Under the pieces are notes generated by a model, which saw only the letters and a program-made list of their open reading frames with translations, made no database searches and had not been told where the DNA came from. This document shows, one piece after another, positions 50,685 to 59,060 of a stretch of DNA of 64,000 nt. Every line of letters starts with the position of its first letter. Within the stretch, counting starts at the first letter, position 1. The translations under genes were made by a program, and so were the position numbers. The stretch lies in contig OZ252216.1 of NCBI GenBank assembly GCA_965248915.1, positions 3,038,001 through 3,102,000 of the forward strand, written 5' to 3'. The stretch is from CBDFLA01 sp965248915 (GTDB taxonomy: Bacteria; Pseudomonadota; Alphaproteobacteria; M2410).

Positions 50685-51353
50685 GTGATCGTCGCAATCC
50701 AAAGAGCGCTCTCCCAAATGCTGTCGAGGGATTTCGTCTGGGTGCTCTTGCGCGCGGTCGGTCTTACCCTATTGCTCTATATTTTGCTATTCTTTGGTCT
50801 GCAGGCGGGCCTAGATGCCGTACCAACCCTTCGCTGGGGCTGGGCCAACAAGGCAGTAGAGATCGTCGCGACCCTTGGATTTGTGGTGAGCGCCGTGCTT
50901 CTCTTGGCGGTTGTGACATCGCTCTTCATCGGCTTCTTTTTGGAAGATGTCGCAAAAGCCGTCGAGGCGAAATATTACGGGGCCAGCGCACCCTCAAGGC
51001 AACAAAGCTTTCGGGAAGGGCTTTGGACGGCTCTTAGATTTACCGGCGCCCTTATATTGTTCAATATTCTCGCTCTGCCGCTCTATTTCGTGCCGGTCGT
51101 TTCTCTGTTCGTCTTTTTCATCCTGAACGGGTACTTGTTAGGCCGGGAATACTTCGAAATCGTTGCCTATCGTCACTTGGCTCCAAGAGAGGCGCGCGGG
51201 CTAAGGAGATCGAAAGCATTTTCTGTTTTTTTGGCGGGGTTGGTGATTTCAGTCGCCATGATTATCCCAGTGTTCAATCTTGTGGCCCCGCTGTTTGGAA
51301 CGGCTTTCATGGTCCACATATTCAAGAGGTTTGAAGATGGTCCAGTGTCGTAA
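50685..51353 (+). CDS. EI24/CysZ-type membrane protein
   Basis: This 222-residue inner-membrane protein has at least four hydrophobic segments (LLRAVGLTLLLYILLFFGLQAG, ATLGFVVSAVLLLAVVTSLFIGFFLEDVAKAVE, FTGALILFNILALPLYFVPVVSLFVFFILNGYLLGREYFE, LAGLVISVAMIIPVFNLVAPLFG). The GYLLGREYFE segment is characteristic of the EI24 family. Relatives include the CysZ sulfate channel, but the substrate here is unknown. GTG start with GAGG about ten bases before it. It overlaps the next lipoprotein gene by 17 bases. Confidence 0.88.
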   Translation: MIVAIQRALSQMLSRDFVWVLLRAVGLTLLLYILLFFGLQAGLDAVPTLRWGWANKAVEIVATLGFVVSAVLLLAVVTSLFIGFFLEDVAKAVEAKYYGASAPSRQQSFREGLWTALRFTGALILFNILALPLYFVPVVSLFVFFILNGYLLGREYFEIVAYRHLAPREARGLRRSKAFSVFLAGLVISVAMIIPVFNLVAPLFGTAFMVHIFKRFEDGPVS

Positions 51354-51756
51354 AGGCCTTCTCATTCTTGGCATTTGTTTGAGCCTCTCGGCATGCGTGT
51401 CCGCACCGACCAGCACGCCAACCGTGGCCAAAGCACCGGCGGTTGAAACCAGCAAACCTGTGGATTTGGCCGCCGTAACCGTCCCTTCCTTGGAGACTTA
51501 TTTGGGTCAGGGCACCCCCTATTTGACGGCGCTTTTCGGGGAGCCCTCTTTGCGCCGCCAAGAAGCGGGTGTCGAACTCTGGCAATATGCAGGACACACA
51601 TGCGTGGTCTTGTTTTATCTCTATGGCGACAAACCTTCAGATCTCACGATCGAGCATCTTGAGGCCCGCCACCGCGACGGCGGTGGGGAGGCATCTGACC
51701 CCATCTATTGCTTGAAGGAAGCCGCGGCGGCGAAGGCAACAAGGCCTGTTTCTTAA
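51337..51756 (+). CDS. Small putative lipoprotein
   Basis: This is a 139-residue predicted lipoprotein: the signal peptide LLILGICLSLSAC has a clean lipobox. After an Ala/Thr/Pro-rich spacer comes a small domain (YLGQGTPYLTALFGEPSLRRQEAGVELWQYAG, CVVLFYLYGD) that looks like the SmpA/BamE-like beta-fold used by several envelope lipoproteins (inference). AGAGG lies seven bases before the ATG. It overlaps the end of the EI24-type gene. Confidence 0.82.
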   Translation: MVQCRKGLLILGICLSLSACVSAPTSTPTVAKAPAVETSKPVDLAAVTVPSLETYLGQGTPYLTALFGEPSLRRQEAGVELWQYAGHTCVVLFYLYGDKPSDLTIEHLEARHRDGGGEASDPIYCLKEAAAAKATRPVS

Positions 51757-51759
51757 GAG

Positions 51760-52179
51760 TTAAGTTGTCTCAACGACCGGTGTCCACCGTGTGAACCAAC
51801 GCGCTTTTCGTGCGTCCGGCTCTTCGCCGTCATAGTCGAAATCTTCCGGCATCTGAAACCTGCGCCCCTCGTCCAACGTGTTGATGTTGAGCACCATGCG
51901 CGCTTGATCGTCTCGGCTGGCCACCGCGCCAACATAAACGGCGCATTGGCGACAGCTGATGAAGTCCGCCTGGCCCGTCCCAAACCGGTAGCGCACCAGA
52001 TTGTCCGCATCTTTGTAGGCAAGCCTGATCAACCCTTCTGGGTCGGAGGCATATCTCGCATTCTGCTTCTGGCAATAGGTGCAAGTGCAAAATCGGGTCC
52101 CAAGATCTGGGATGGGCTTTTCGGTTTCAAAGCCAACTGAAATATTGCCGCAATGGCAACCACCAGAATACGTAACCAT
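51760..52179 (-). CDS. GFA/CENP-V-family zinc protein
   Basis: This 139-residue protein has the Mss4-like beta fold of the GFA (glutathione-dependent formaldehyde-activating) family. Zinc ligands are arranged as GGCHCGN, CTCTYCQK and CRQC. Function in this family is mostly unproven; the S-hydroxymethylglutathione link does not apply to every member. It starts three bases after nth and is probably co-transcribed with it. Confidence 0.9.
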   Translation of the reverse strand: MVTYSGGCHCGNISVGFETEKPIPDLGTRFCTCTYCQKQNARYASDPEGLIRLAYKDADNLVRYRFGTGQADFISCRQCAVYVGAVASRDDQARMVLNINTLDEGRRFQMPEDFDYDGEEPDARKARWFTRWTPVVETT

Positions 52180-52182
52180 ATT

Positions 52183-52863
52183 CTAACCCATTGATTTTGC
52201 TTTATATTGACAGATTTCCCGAACCACGCAAGGAGCGCAATCGGGCTTTCGCGCCTTGCACACATAGCGCCCGTGCAGGATGAGCCAGTGATGCGCGTGC
52301 AACATGAATTGCTCCGGCACTTTCTTTTCCAGCGCCAGTTCCACGGCGAGAGGGGTTGCGCCAGGCGCCAACCCGGTTCGGTTTGAAAGGCGAAAGAGAT
52401 GTGTGTCCACCGCAATGGTCGGCTGACCAAAGGCAATGTTCAAAACGACGTTAGCGGTTTTGCGACCAACACCCGGCAGCGCCTCGAGCTCCTCACGCGA
52501 CTCTGGAACTTTGCTGTTGTGGTTTACGACGAGTTGGTGCGATAGGGCGACAACGTTCTTCGCCTTGTTGCGATAAAGACCGATGGTTCGAATGGCGTCG
52601 CGCAATTCAACTTCGCCGAGCTCAACCATCGCTTCCGGTGTCGTCACTTTTTCAAACAAAGGCGAGGTGGCTTTGTTGACCCCAACGTCTGTTGCCTGGG
52701 CGGACAAGACGACCGCCACCAAGAGTGTAAATGGGTTGACGTAGTGGAGCTCACCTTGAGGCTCCGGCATCACCGCTTCTAAGGCAGCAAAAAAAGCTTC
52801 GATTTCCGGCGGGCGAAGCAGTCGCTGATAGGCTTTCTTGGGGGGTGATTTGGTCTTGCTCAT
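52183..52863 (-). CDS. nth: Endonuclease III (DNA glycosylase/AP lyase)
   Basis: Nth removes oxidised pyrimidines and cuts at the abasic site. The product is about 226 residues and has the helix-hairpin-helix LPGVGRKTANVVLNIAFG with the catalytic Lys, the catalytic Asp in IAVDTHLFRLSNR, and the 4Fe-4S motif C-x6-C-x2-C-x5-C at the end (CKARKPDCAPCVVREIC). ATG 52863 is the most likely start; ATG and GTG codons a few residues earlier are possible. Confidence 0.95.
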   Translation of the reverse strand: MSKTKSPPKKAYQRLLRPPEIEAFFAALEAVMPEPQGELHYVNPFTLLVAVVLSAQATDVGVNKATSPLFEKVTTPEAMVELGEVELRDAIRTIGLYRNKAKNVVALSHQLVVNHNSKVPESREELEALPGVGRKTANVVLNIAFGQPTIAVDTHLFRLSNRTGLAPGATPLAVELALEKKVPEQFMLHAHHWLILHGRYVCKARKPDCAPCVVREICQYKAKSMG

Positions 52864-52954
52864 AGCCGCGACCATAACCACTTTCGCTAACGGCGCAATA
52901 TTCGGGCGTTACTGAATTCACAGAATGTAGAATTATTATTGAGATATCAATGGG

Positions 52955-53863
52955 TTACTCTACTACAATACCGGAGATGCCATACTTGCGTTCATAGGCG
53001 CGAACCAGCGACATGTAAGGCGAGACGTAGGTAAAGCCCTCTGCCTCAATGTTCTGTTTGATCTCAAAATGCATGTGAAGCGTGGTCGAAATGCCTCCGA
53101 AATGGTTGGAGAGATAGCCAATCACTTGGCCTGCGACCACATCTTCAAAGAGCTCGACCTGCATGTCATCCATGTTTGTATGCATGAACCGATAGATGCG
53201 CCCGTCTGCATATAGATTGACCGTGTACGTCCCAATATAAGAAATATAACCATCCTCAGGTGCGACGATCTCGACGATAGAGTTGAGGGCATTTGACTGG
53301 CCCCGCATGGTGCTGCAGACCGATGAGGTTCCGCCGCGAATATCGACCCCTTGATGAACTTCCCGAGAGGGACAGTTCCGCGTTGGGCGATCTGTTCCAT
53401 CGCGATGTTCACAGAAAGTATCGCGCCACGGGTAGTCATAGTTCGATGACGCACATTGATCGCCGTCGAACATCCCCCCTGGATTGTGAACCTGGCTGTT
53501 CAAGAAGGCTTCATAATTTTCGACGGGAAAGAGCATGGCAGGCGAGTATTCTTCCGTGTCTGAGACCCCTTCGCCGGTTCCTGGCAGTAGATCGCCTGGC
53601 GCGTGATATCGAAACGAAATATCGCTGCTGCCGCCACTATCCGGGCCACCGTCATCCGGGCCGCCGGACCCTCCTGAACCCCCAGAATCTCCAGGGTCGT
53701 CTGGGGTTCCTGGGTCTCCCGTATCTGCGTCTCCGCCGCTATCACCAGGGTCGCTCACGCCACCATCGCCGCCTCCATTTCCATTGCCGGTGTTTGGCCC
53801 AGGGCCGCAAGCCGCGATGAGAAGAAAGACGGAGGTTGCGAGAGCCAATCGAATATGTGTCAC
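52955..53863 (-). CDS. M23 (LytM-type) peptidase-domain lipoprotein
   Basis: This 302-residue predicted lipoprotein has the signal MTHIRLALATSVFLLIAAC ending in a lipobox, and a ~60-residue Gly/Asp/Ser/Pro linker. The C-terminal M23 fold carries HQGVDIRGG (HxxxD) and HMHFE (HxH); together with IVAPEDGYISYIGT these support zinc binding. M23 enzymes cut peptidoglycan cross-links. An insertion with four cysteines precedes the zinc motifs. GTG 53863 follows GGGGG and lies one base after the stop of the next gene upstream, so the two are coupled. Confidence 0.88.
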   Translation of the reverse strand: MTHIRLALATSVFLLIAACGPGPNTGNGNGGGDGGVSDPGDSGGDADTGDPGTPDDPGDSGGSGGSGGPDDGGPDSGGSSDISFRYHAPGDLLPGTGEGVSDTEEYSPAMLFPVENYEAFLNSQVHNPGGMFDGDQCASSNYDYPWRDTFCEHRDGTDRPTRNCPSREVHQGVDIRGGTSSVCSTMRGQSNALNSIVEIVAPEDGYISYIGTYTVNLYADGRIYRFMHTNMDDMQVELFEDVVAGQVIGYLSNHFGGISTTLHMHFEIKQNIEAEGFTYVSPYMSLVRAYERKYGISGIVVE

Positions 53864-53864
53864 A

Positions 53865-54452
53865 TCAACCCCCTGAGACCATCTCGTTGACGAAAGCACG
53901 GGCGCCTGTTTCGTCCATGCACAGGTTCAGTTTTTTGTCGTCCAACGGCAAACAATAAAATTCGACCAGATAGTCCGCGCCAAATTTACCAAAGGAAAAG
54001 GCGCCGCCCTCACCATCGGTGAAGCGTTCATAGGGCATCATGTAATCCTCTTGCCGGTCCGTTCGTATTTGTCTTTGCCCTGGAAAATAATTGGACGTTC
54101 CGATGATCACAATGTCCATCTGCGGCTGGTGAAGAACAATTGTGTAATCGTCACGCCGAAGCTTCAATCGCATTTGATAACTTTGCGCGGTCGCTTCATC
54201 TTTACTCATCGAGTAGGGGAGGAGGACCGGGACATCGGACCCGCCTTCTTTGCGGATCATCTCTCGCACGTAGTCGGACTGCCGCGCGGCGGTCACTTGA
54301 ACATCAATGACCCGTTTCTCTGAATTCCAATTCGGAGCGACCCGCCTGTCAGCATTTGGGTTCGGCGGATTTGCCGGATCGGTCGCTGTCTGTGCCTGAG
54401 CCGCGACCGACACAAGACAAAGCGCGAACAACATCGCCCCCCTCTGAATCAT
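53865..54452 (-). CDS. Unknown exported protein, paralog A
   Basis: This 195-residue protein has a signal peptide (MIQRGAMLFALCLVSVAAQAQ). The mature part, DYVREMIRKEGGSDVPVLLPYSM, then DYTIVLHQPQMDIVIIGTSNYF and a C-terminal FGADYLVEFYC...CMDETGARAFV, matches paralog B in order and spacing. Two cysteines near the end are conserved in both. I do not recognise the family. Its TGA lies one base before the M23 gene, and GGGAATAGGG precedes its ATG. Confidence 0.78.
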   Translation of the reverse strand: MIQRGAMLFALCLVSVAAQAQTATDPANPPNPNADRRVAPNWNSEKRVIDVQVTAARQSDYVREMIRKEGGSDVPVLLPYSMSKDEATAQSYQMRLKLRRDDYTIVLHQPQMDIVIIGTSNYFPGQRQIRTDRQEDYMMPYERFTDGEGGAFSFGKFGADYLVEFYCLPLDDKKLNLCMDETGARAFVNEMVSGG

Positions 54453-54564
54453 CCCTATTCCCCTTTCGTTCGCCCCAAAGCCGTAGAAAACATACGTTTC
54501 CGGCCAAAATCAATTTACCATAACTCAGCGCATACCGGAAGTCACAAGCCTGATACCCGTTCCA

Positions 54565-55152
54565 TCAGGGTAAAAGTTCACCAATGAAATCTCGAGCTTT
54601 TTCAGCGTCGATGCAAGTAGGCCGCACCCCCGGCGCGGTCATATCACGGCAATAAAACTCCACCGCATAATCGAAATTGGCATAGCCAAATGAAATGGTA
54701 CCGCCGCGCCCGTCGTCAAATTCCTCATAAGGCTTCACATAAGTCGCCGCGTTGGGTTGGGTATCATCATCCGTAGACGGATGAACTGTAGAGGTTCCGA
54801 CGACGACAATGTCTGTTTCACCATCGCGAAGAACCGCGGTGTAATTTCGCGGTGTTACTTTTAGTTTGAGCGCATATCTCTTGGCTGTTGGTTCGTCGGG
54901 GGTCATGGACCTGGGCACAAGCACGATCACCTCCGTTCCGCCTTGTGCGTCGATCATGGATTGAACGTATGGTGAGACCGGATGCGTTCTCGGTGCCGGA
55001 GTACTGTCCTCGTCTGGGCGCTCTGCCATTGCGATGGTTTGATGAACTTCTGGCGCGGTCGCGGACGCTGGCGCCCCAACGATCCAGCCACTAACAAGTC
55101 CCAAGGCCCCCAATGTCCCCAGTGCCAATGTGAGACGTATCCGCCGTTTCAT
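54565..55152 (-). CDS. Unknown exported protein, paralog B
   Basis: This 195-residue exported protein has a signal peptide (MKRRIRLTLALGTLGALGLVSGWIVGAPASA) and a short Asp/Pro-rich spacer. The core PYVQSMIDAQGGTEVIVLVPRSM, NYTAVLRDGETDIVVVGTSTV and FDYAVEFYC...CIDAEKARDFI corresponds position by position to paralog A. The function is unknown. The CCTGAT...ATCAGG hairpin (54549-54569) spans its stop codon. It is the first gene of the M23/paralog cluster. Confidence 0.78.
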   Translation of the reverse strand: MKRRIRLTLALGTLGALGLVSGWIVGAPASATAPEVHQTIAMAERPDEDSTPAPRTHPVSPYVQSMIDAQGGTEVIVLVPRSMTPDEPTAKRYALKLKVTPRNYTAVLRDGETDIVVVGTSTVHPSTDDDTQPNAATYVKPYEEFDDGRGGTISFGYANFDYAVEFYCRDMTAPGVRPTCIDAEKARDFIGELLP

Positions 55153-55298
55153 TCCAACCCCCCAAATACCTTCGCCATTGCGAACCCGGATCCATCATAG
55201 AAAGAAAACGGGGGCGATCACAAGATCCGGGTGGTGCCAACCGGCCCAGAGCCGTAAATTAAGGGACAAGCAGCCAAAATGGTAGGAATCAGGGAAAA

Positions 55299-56165
55299 AT
55301 GACCGAAACAGGTGATGATTTTGAGCGCGTTGGCGACGCTATTCAGTTTCTGGAAGGCGAGTTTAGAGGCCAGCCAACCCTTGACGACCTGGCCACCCAT
55401 ATGGGGTTGAGCCCGGCCCACATTCAAAAAATCTTCTCTCGCTGGGCTGGCATCAGCCCGAAGAAGTTTGTGCAATCGGTGACCCACGCCCACGCTCGGG
55501 ACCTCCTCGCAAATCATGCCTCGGTCTTAGACGCGGCGTTGGACGTTGGCCTCTCCGGCCCTGGTCGGCTGCACGACCTTTTTGTGAGGTGTGAGGCCAT
55601 GAGCCCGGGAGAAGTCAAAGCAAAAGGCGATGGGCTGACCCTTGAGTATGGATTTCATGCCACGCCATTTGGAATGGGACTCTATGTTGTCTCCCCGCGT
55701 GGATTGGCAGGCTTGGGGTTTGCAGACGAGACCGAGGCCTCTCAAGAAGTCGCCCTCGATGATATGAGAAGCAGATGGCCAGAGGCCCGATTTGTTCGAA
55801 ATGATAGAACAAGCGAGGACATCGCATCTCGCCTGTTTACTGGAGAAGGCGCCCCCATCCCGCTCTTTCTCATTGGCACTCCTTTTCAGGTGCAAGTGTG
55901 GAGAGCCCTCCTTCGTATTCCCTTAGGCCAAGCCACCACCTACTCCGATGTGGCAACCCATGTGGGCAAACCCAAGGCCGTTCGGGCCGTCGGCACTGCG
56001 GTCGGGCGCAATCCCATCTCATACCTCATCCCCTGCCACCGGGTTTTGCGCCTGTCTGGCGCCCTAGGCGGCTACCATTGGGGTCTTACCCGCAAGCGTG
56101 CCATTCTCACCTGGGAAGCCGCCAAGCTTGAGAACGAAGGTGAAGCAAACCTCTCCGCCGCTTGA
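55299..56165 (+). CDS. Ada-type O6-alkylguanine-DNA alkyltransferase with AraC-type domain
   Basis: This 288-residue protein combines an AraC-like DNA-binding domain (EFRGQPTLDDLATHMGLSPAHIQKIFSRWAGISPKKFVQS) with a C-terminal methyltransferase (LRIPLGQATTYSDVATHVGKPKAVRAVGTAVGRNPISYLIPCHRVL, reactive Cys in PCHR). It lacks the N-terminal zinc/phosphotriester domain of E. coli Ada. It repairs O6-methylguanine by suicide transfer and may act on its own promoter. Confidence 0.92.
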   Translation: MTETGDDFERVGDAIQFLEGEFRGQPTLDDLATHMGLSPAHIQKIFSRWAGISPKKFVQSVTHAHARDLLANHASVLDAALDVGLSGPGRLHDLFVRCEAMSPGEVKAKGDGLTLEYGFHATPFGMGLYVVSPRGLAGLGFADETEASQEVALDDMRSRWPEARFVRNDRTSEDIASRLFTGEGAPIPLFLIGTPFQVQVWRALLRIPLGQATTYSDVATHVGKPKAVRAVGTAVGRNPISYLIPCHRVLRLSGALGGYHWGLTRKRAILTWEAAKLENEGEANLSAA

Positions 56166-56244
56166 TGCGAAAACCGCGCCTTGCCATTGAGGCGCGAAAA
56201 GGGCTAGAGCAAGAGGGTCATTCCCTAAAAGGCCCTGTTTCCTT

Positions 56245-56682
56245 ATGACTGCTGCGCTCGCCCTCATGTTTTTCGTCATCGCCTTTTTGGTGGTGGTGCG
56301 CATCTATTTGTTGGGAGATACAGCCGCGCGCAGTTTCGCCCGCGCTGAACATCAAGAGATTGCGGTGTCCGAGCCTGAAAGCGTTTTGGCCAAACTCTCG
56401 GTCGATGAATATGTCGAGCTCTTCGAGGCCATGCGGCACCGACGCTTCTGGATCTACTTTGCAATTTTCATTGGCATGGCCGCCGGGGCCATCACGGTCT
56501 TTATGGCGCTCATCGCAGCCTTGCACCGCTTCATCGATCCTGGGTTTTATGTGCTCGGTTTTTTGACCTTCTTCGGGCTTATCGCCGTGGCCCTGGTGTG
56601 CGTCGCCTACACGCTGCATCTTTACGTGTCGAAGCGGCGCGAGGCCATGGCTTTGGCAGCAACCCGCTTAAGGCGCAGTTGA
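56245..56682 (+). CDS. Unknown three-helix membrane protein
   Basis: This 145-residue protein has hydrophobic segments at residues ~3-23 (ALMFFVIAFLVVVRIYLLG), ~70-90 (FWIYFAIFIGMAAGAITVFMALIAAL) and ~98-125 (FYVLGFLTFFGLIAVALVCVAYTLHL), and a charged loop between the first two. I cannot identify a family. It starts 79 bases after the Ada-type gene, and its 3' end overlaps dapB by 15 bases on the opposite strand. Confidence 0.72.
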   Translation: MTAALALMFFVIAFLVVVRIYLLGDTAARSFARAEHQEIAVSEPESVLAKLSVDEYVELFEAMRHRRFWIYFAIFIGMAAGAITVFMALIAALHRFIDPGFYVLGFLTFFGLIAVALVCVAYTLHLYVSKRREAMALAATRLRRS

Positions 56683-57477
56683 GAACCCCAAAACATCTGC
56701 CATCGAATAGAGGCCAGGTCCGCGACCAAATCCCCATTGGACGGCCGTCAGCGCCCCTTTGGCAAATATCGCTCGGTCATCAGCGCGGTGGGTAAGTTCG
56801 ACCCGTTCCCGCTCGCCAGCAAAGACGACGGAGTGGTCACCAACCACGCTGCCGCCACGCAAAGACGCAAATCCAATATGGCCGGTTTCTCGTGGACCGG
56901 TTTGCCCATCTCTGCCGCGGTCGCTCACCTCATCAAGCTCAACACCGCGTCCGTCGGCAGCAGCTTGCCCAAGCAAAAGCGCGGTACCTGAGGGCGCGTC
57001 CACTTTGTGCCGATGGTGCATCTCGACAATCTCGATGTCCCACTCTTCACCCAACATGGCAGCCACGCGTTTGGTGACTTGCGCCACCAGATTGACCCCA
57101 AGGCTCATATTGCCAGACTGAATGATGGTGGCATGTCTGGCGGCGGCCTTTAGCTTGGCCATGTCATCCTGGGTCAGCCCTGTGGTTCCCATCACATGGA
57201 CGATGCGGGCTTGGGCTGCGAGACCTGCCAGTTCGACGCTGGCCTCTGGAGCCGTGAAGTCAATTATGCCGTCTACCCGGGCGATAATCTCAAGACCGTC
57301 TTCGGTTAGGGAAATGCCTGTGTCTTCCCGCCCCACCAAATGGCCAAGATCGACCCCCATGAGCTCATGGCCGGGATGCTCAATCCCACCCCCAAGCTCA
57401 AACGTTTCTGAGTTGAGAATTTGAGAGATGACGGTCCGGCCCATACGGCCGGTCGCGCCCATAACACCAATCTTCAT
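56668..57477 (-). CDS. dapB: 4-hydroxy-tetrahydrodipicolinate reductase
   Basis: DapB reduces HTPA in the lysine/diaminopimelate pathway. The 269-residue protein has the NAD(P) loop IGVMGATGRMGRTVIS, DFTAPEASVELA, HVMGTTGLTQDDM, the catalytic IVEMHHRHKVDAPSGTALLLGQAA and the C-terminal GFGRGPGLYSMADVLGF. AAGGA lies seven bases before the ATG. This is a true DAP-pathway gene, unlike the DapA-family protein at 42.5 kb. Confidence 0.96.
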   Translation of the reverse strand: MKIGVMGATGRMGRTVISQILNSETFELGGGIEHPGHELMGVDLGHLVGREDTGISLTEDGLEIIARVDGIIDFTAPEASVELAGLAAQARIVHVMGTTGLTQDDMAKLKAAARHATIIQSGNMSLGVNLVAQVTKRVAAMLGEEWDIEIVEMHHRHKVDAPSGTALLLGQAAADGRGVELDEVSDRGRDGQTGPRETGHIGFASLRGGSVVGDHSVVFAGERERVELTHRADDRAIFAKGALTAVQWGFGRGPGLYSMADVLGFSTAP

Positions 57478-57568
57478 GGAGTAATCCTTGTTTGCTGGAC
57501 AACAAGGAGCCACAGCCAAGGGAGGCCGTCAAGATCGAACGAGGGAGAGGGGCGGTTCGTCGCGGGGG

Positions 57569-57811
57569 TTACTTACCGCCTGCGCGACTTTCTTTCAGCT
57601 CTTTGAGGCGATGACGATTGACGACCATCCGGTCATACAAGCGACCGATAATGCCGCTCCCGGTTTTTTCAAACATGAAAGGCAGGAACGCATGAACCAA
57701 ACAAGCCAAGCTCCCCACAAACATTGCCACAGAAAATGACAGTGCGTGGCCGAAATGCTCGCCGTAGGTTTCACCGACCGAAGCCGGATGTTCGCGGAAC
57801 GGATCCGTCAT
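57569..57811 (-). CDS. DUF6356 small membrane protein
   Basis: This 80-residue protein matches an alphaproteobacterial family of unknown function: EHPASVGETYGEHFGHALSFSVAMFVGSLACLVHAFLPFMFEKTGSGIIGRLYDRMVVNR. One central hydrophobic segment suggests a membrane protein. It is read away from the Lrp gene; the 154-base spacer between the two carries the Lrp-type operator. Confidence 0.85.
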   Translation of the reverse strand: MTDPFREHPASVGETYGEHFGHALSFSVAMFVGSLACLVHAFLPFMFEKTGSGIIGRLYDRMVVNRHRLKELKESRAGGK

Positions 57812-57918
57812 GAAACGTGTCTCCCCTTAAACACATTTGAAATTCGTCAAATCACCTCAAAATCTACCAGACCGTGCGGAAATGAAATTCCATTCCTTGG
57901 CGGGTCATGGTAGAATTG

Positions 57919-57933
57919 TAGAATATTATTCTA
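57919..57933. promoter_or_regulatory. Perfect Lrp-consensus operator
   Basis: The 15-bp sequence TAGAATATTATTCTA fits every position of the E. coli Lrp consensus YAGHAWATTWTDCTR and is a 6-3-6 palindrome. It lies 33 bases before the ATG of the Lrp-family gene, with an extra TAGAAT half-site eight bases upstream. Autoregulation is the natural inference; it may also control the divergent small gene. Confidence 0.75.
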
Positions 57934-57965
57934 ACCATCGCACTGAATCGGAATGATATTTTGTC

Positions 57966-58427
57966 ATGGACGAGATTGATCGAAAAATTCTCCAATTGCT
58001 TCAAGCCGATGCAACCCTCTCTGTGAACGAAATCGCAGAGCGAGTGGGGCTCTCCGCCACCCCATGTTGGCGCCGGGTCCAAAAGCTCGAAAGCGACGGC
58101 ATCATCACCGCCCGGGTGGCGGTGGCCGATCCGCAGAAACTCAATGTCGGTGTTTCCGTATTCGTCAGTCTAAAGACGAACCAACACGACAAGTCTTGGC
58201 TCAAGAAGTTTGCCGCTCGCGTTTCCGATATTCCTGAAGTGGTGGAGATCTGGCGCATGTCCGGTGATGTCGATTATCTACTGCGCATTGTCGTGCCCGA
58301 CATCGCAGCTTATGACGAAGTCTACAAACGCCTCATTGAGGTCACGTCCTTTGCCGACGTCTCGTCGACCTTCGCCATGGAGCGCATTAAATACACCACC
58401 GCTCTGCCTGTGAAGTATGTGGGGTAG
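57966..58427 (+). CDS. Lrp/AsnC-family transcriptional regulator
   Basis: This 153-residue protein has an N-terminal helix-turn-helix (ILQLLQADATLSVNEIAERVGLSATPCWRRVQKLESDGII) and a RAM ligand-sensing domain with the alternating strands of the family (FVSLKTNQHD, VEIWRMSGDVDYLLRIVVPD). The ligand is probably an amino acid. A perfect Lrp-type site lies just upstream. Confidence 0.95.
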   Translation: MDEIDRKILQLLQADATLSVNEIAERVGLSATPCWRRVQKLESDGIITARVAVADPQKLNVGVSVFVSLKTNQHDKSWLKKFAARVSDIPEVVEIWRMSGDVDYLLRIVVPDIAAYDEVYKRLIEVTSFADVSSTFAMERIKYTTALPVKYVG

Positions 58428-58453
58428 CAAGAACCCCTCACCCGAATCATCGC

Positions 58454-58469
58454 GGATGTTTTGACATCC
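58454..58469. repeat. Hairpin between the Lrp gene and the next convergent gene
   Basis: GGATGT-TTTG-ACATCC is a perfect 6-4-6 stem-loop 27 bases after the Lrp stop codon. There is no T tail on either side, so intrinsic termination is doubtful. Confidence 0.35.
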
Positions 58470-58547
58470 CCGAAAGCGGCGAAACCGTCAGAGGATGAGG
58501 GGTCCAAGGCAGCTGCGCCACAGTTGCCAACTCGCGGCGGATCACTT

Positions 58548-58868
58548 TCAGCGACAGTCGACCAGCCGTATGAGCGCATGATTGTGCATGTCCTTCTCAC
58601 TCCAGTGAATGCTGCAGTTTTTGCCATTGATGTAAGCATCCAAGAGCAAGTCGGTGGTCTCGGAGTAAAGTTGATTACTTTGCCAGAGGCAGGCCCATTT
58701 CGAGTCCGGCAATTGTGGGCTCATTCGAACGCAAGGACCGCGTCCAGCATGATCTGCATTAAGGTGGTAGTGGGTGATGGTGCCTGAGTGCGCCGCAGCC
58801 AACGCAGCATTTGACGTGAACACCACGGCGGGCACAGCCGCGATAAGAGCAAGTATCTTCCTGTTCAT
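58548..58868 (-). CDS. Small secreted cysteine-containing protein
   Basis: This 106-residue protein has a clear signal peptide (KILALIAAVPAVVFTSNAALA). The mature part is rich in His and has four cysteines (CVRM, WACLW, NCSIHW, VDCR), which suggests disulfides in the periplasm. AAGGA precedes the ATG. No family recognised. Confidence 0.75.
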   Translation of the reverse strand: MNRKILALIAAVPAVVFTSNAALAAAHSGTITHYHLNADHAGRGPCVRMSPQLPDSKWACLWQSNQLYSETTDLLLDAYINGKNCSIHWSEKDMHNHALIRLVDCR

Positions 58869-59060
58869 ATTCCTTCTCCTACAACGCGTTAAACGAGTAA
58901 TGTGAGAAGTTGCTAGAAAAACGACTCTAATAGAAGGTCCTGAGAGGACAAAACAGCCTTAAAGAGAGCTGTGTCATAAAAACACCCCATTATCGCGCAT
59001 GTAGGGATATGGTGAAATCCTCACCCGTCTCATTTTTCGCCAATACTGGGGCGTTAATGC

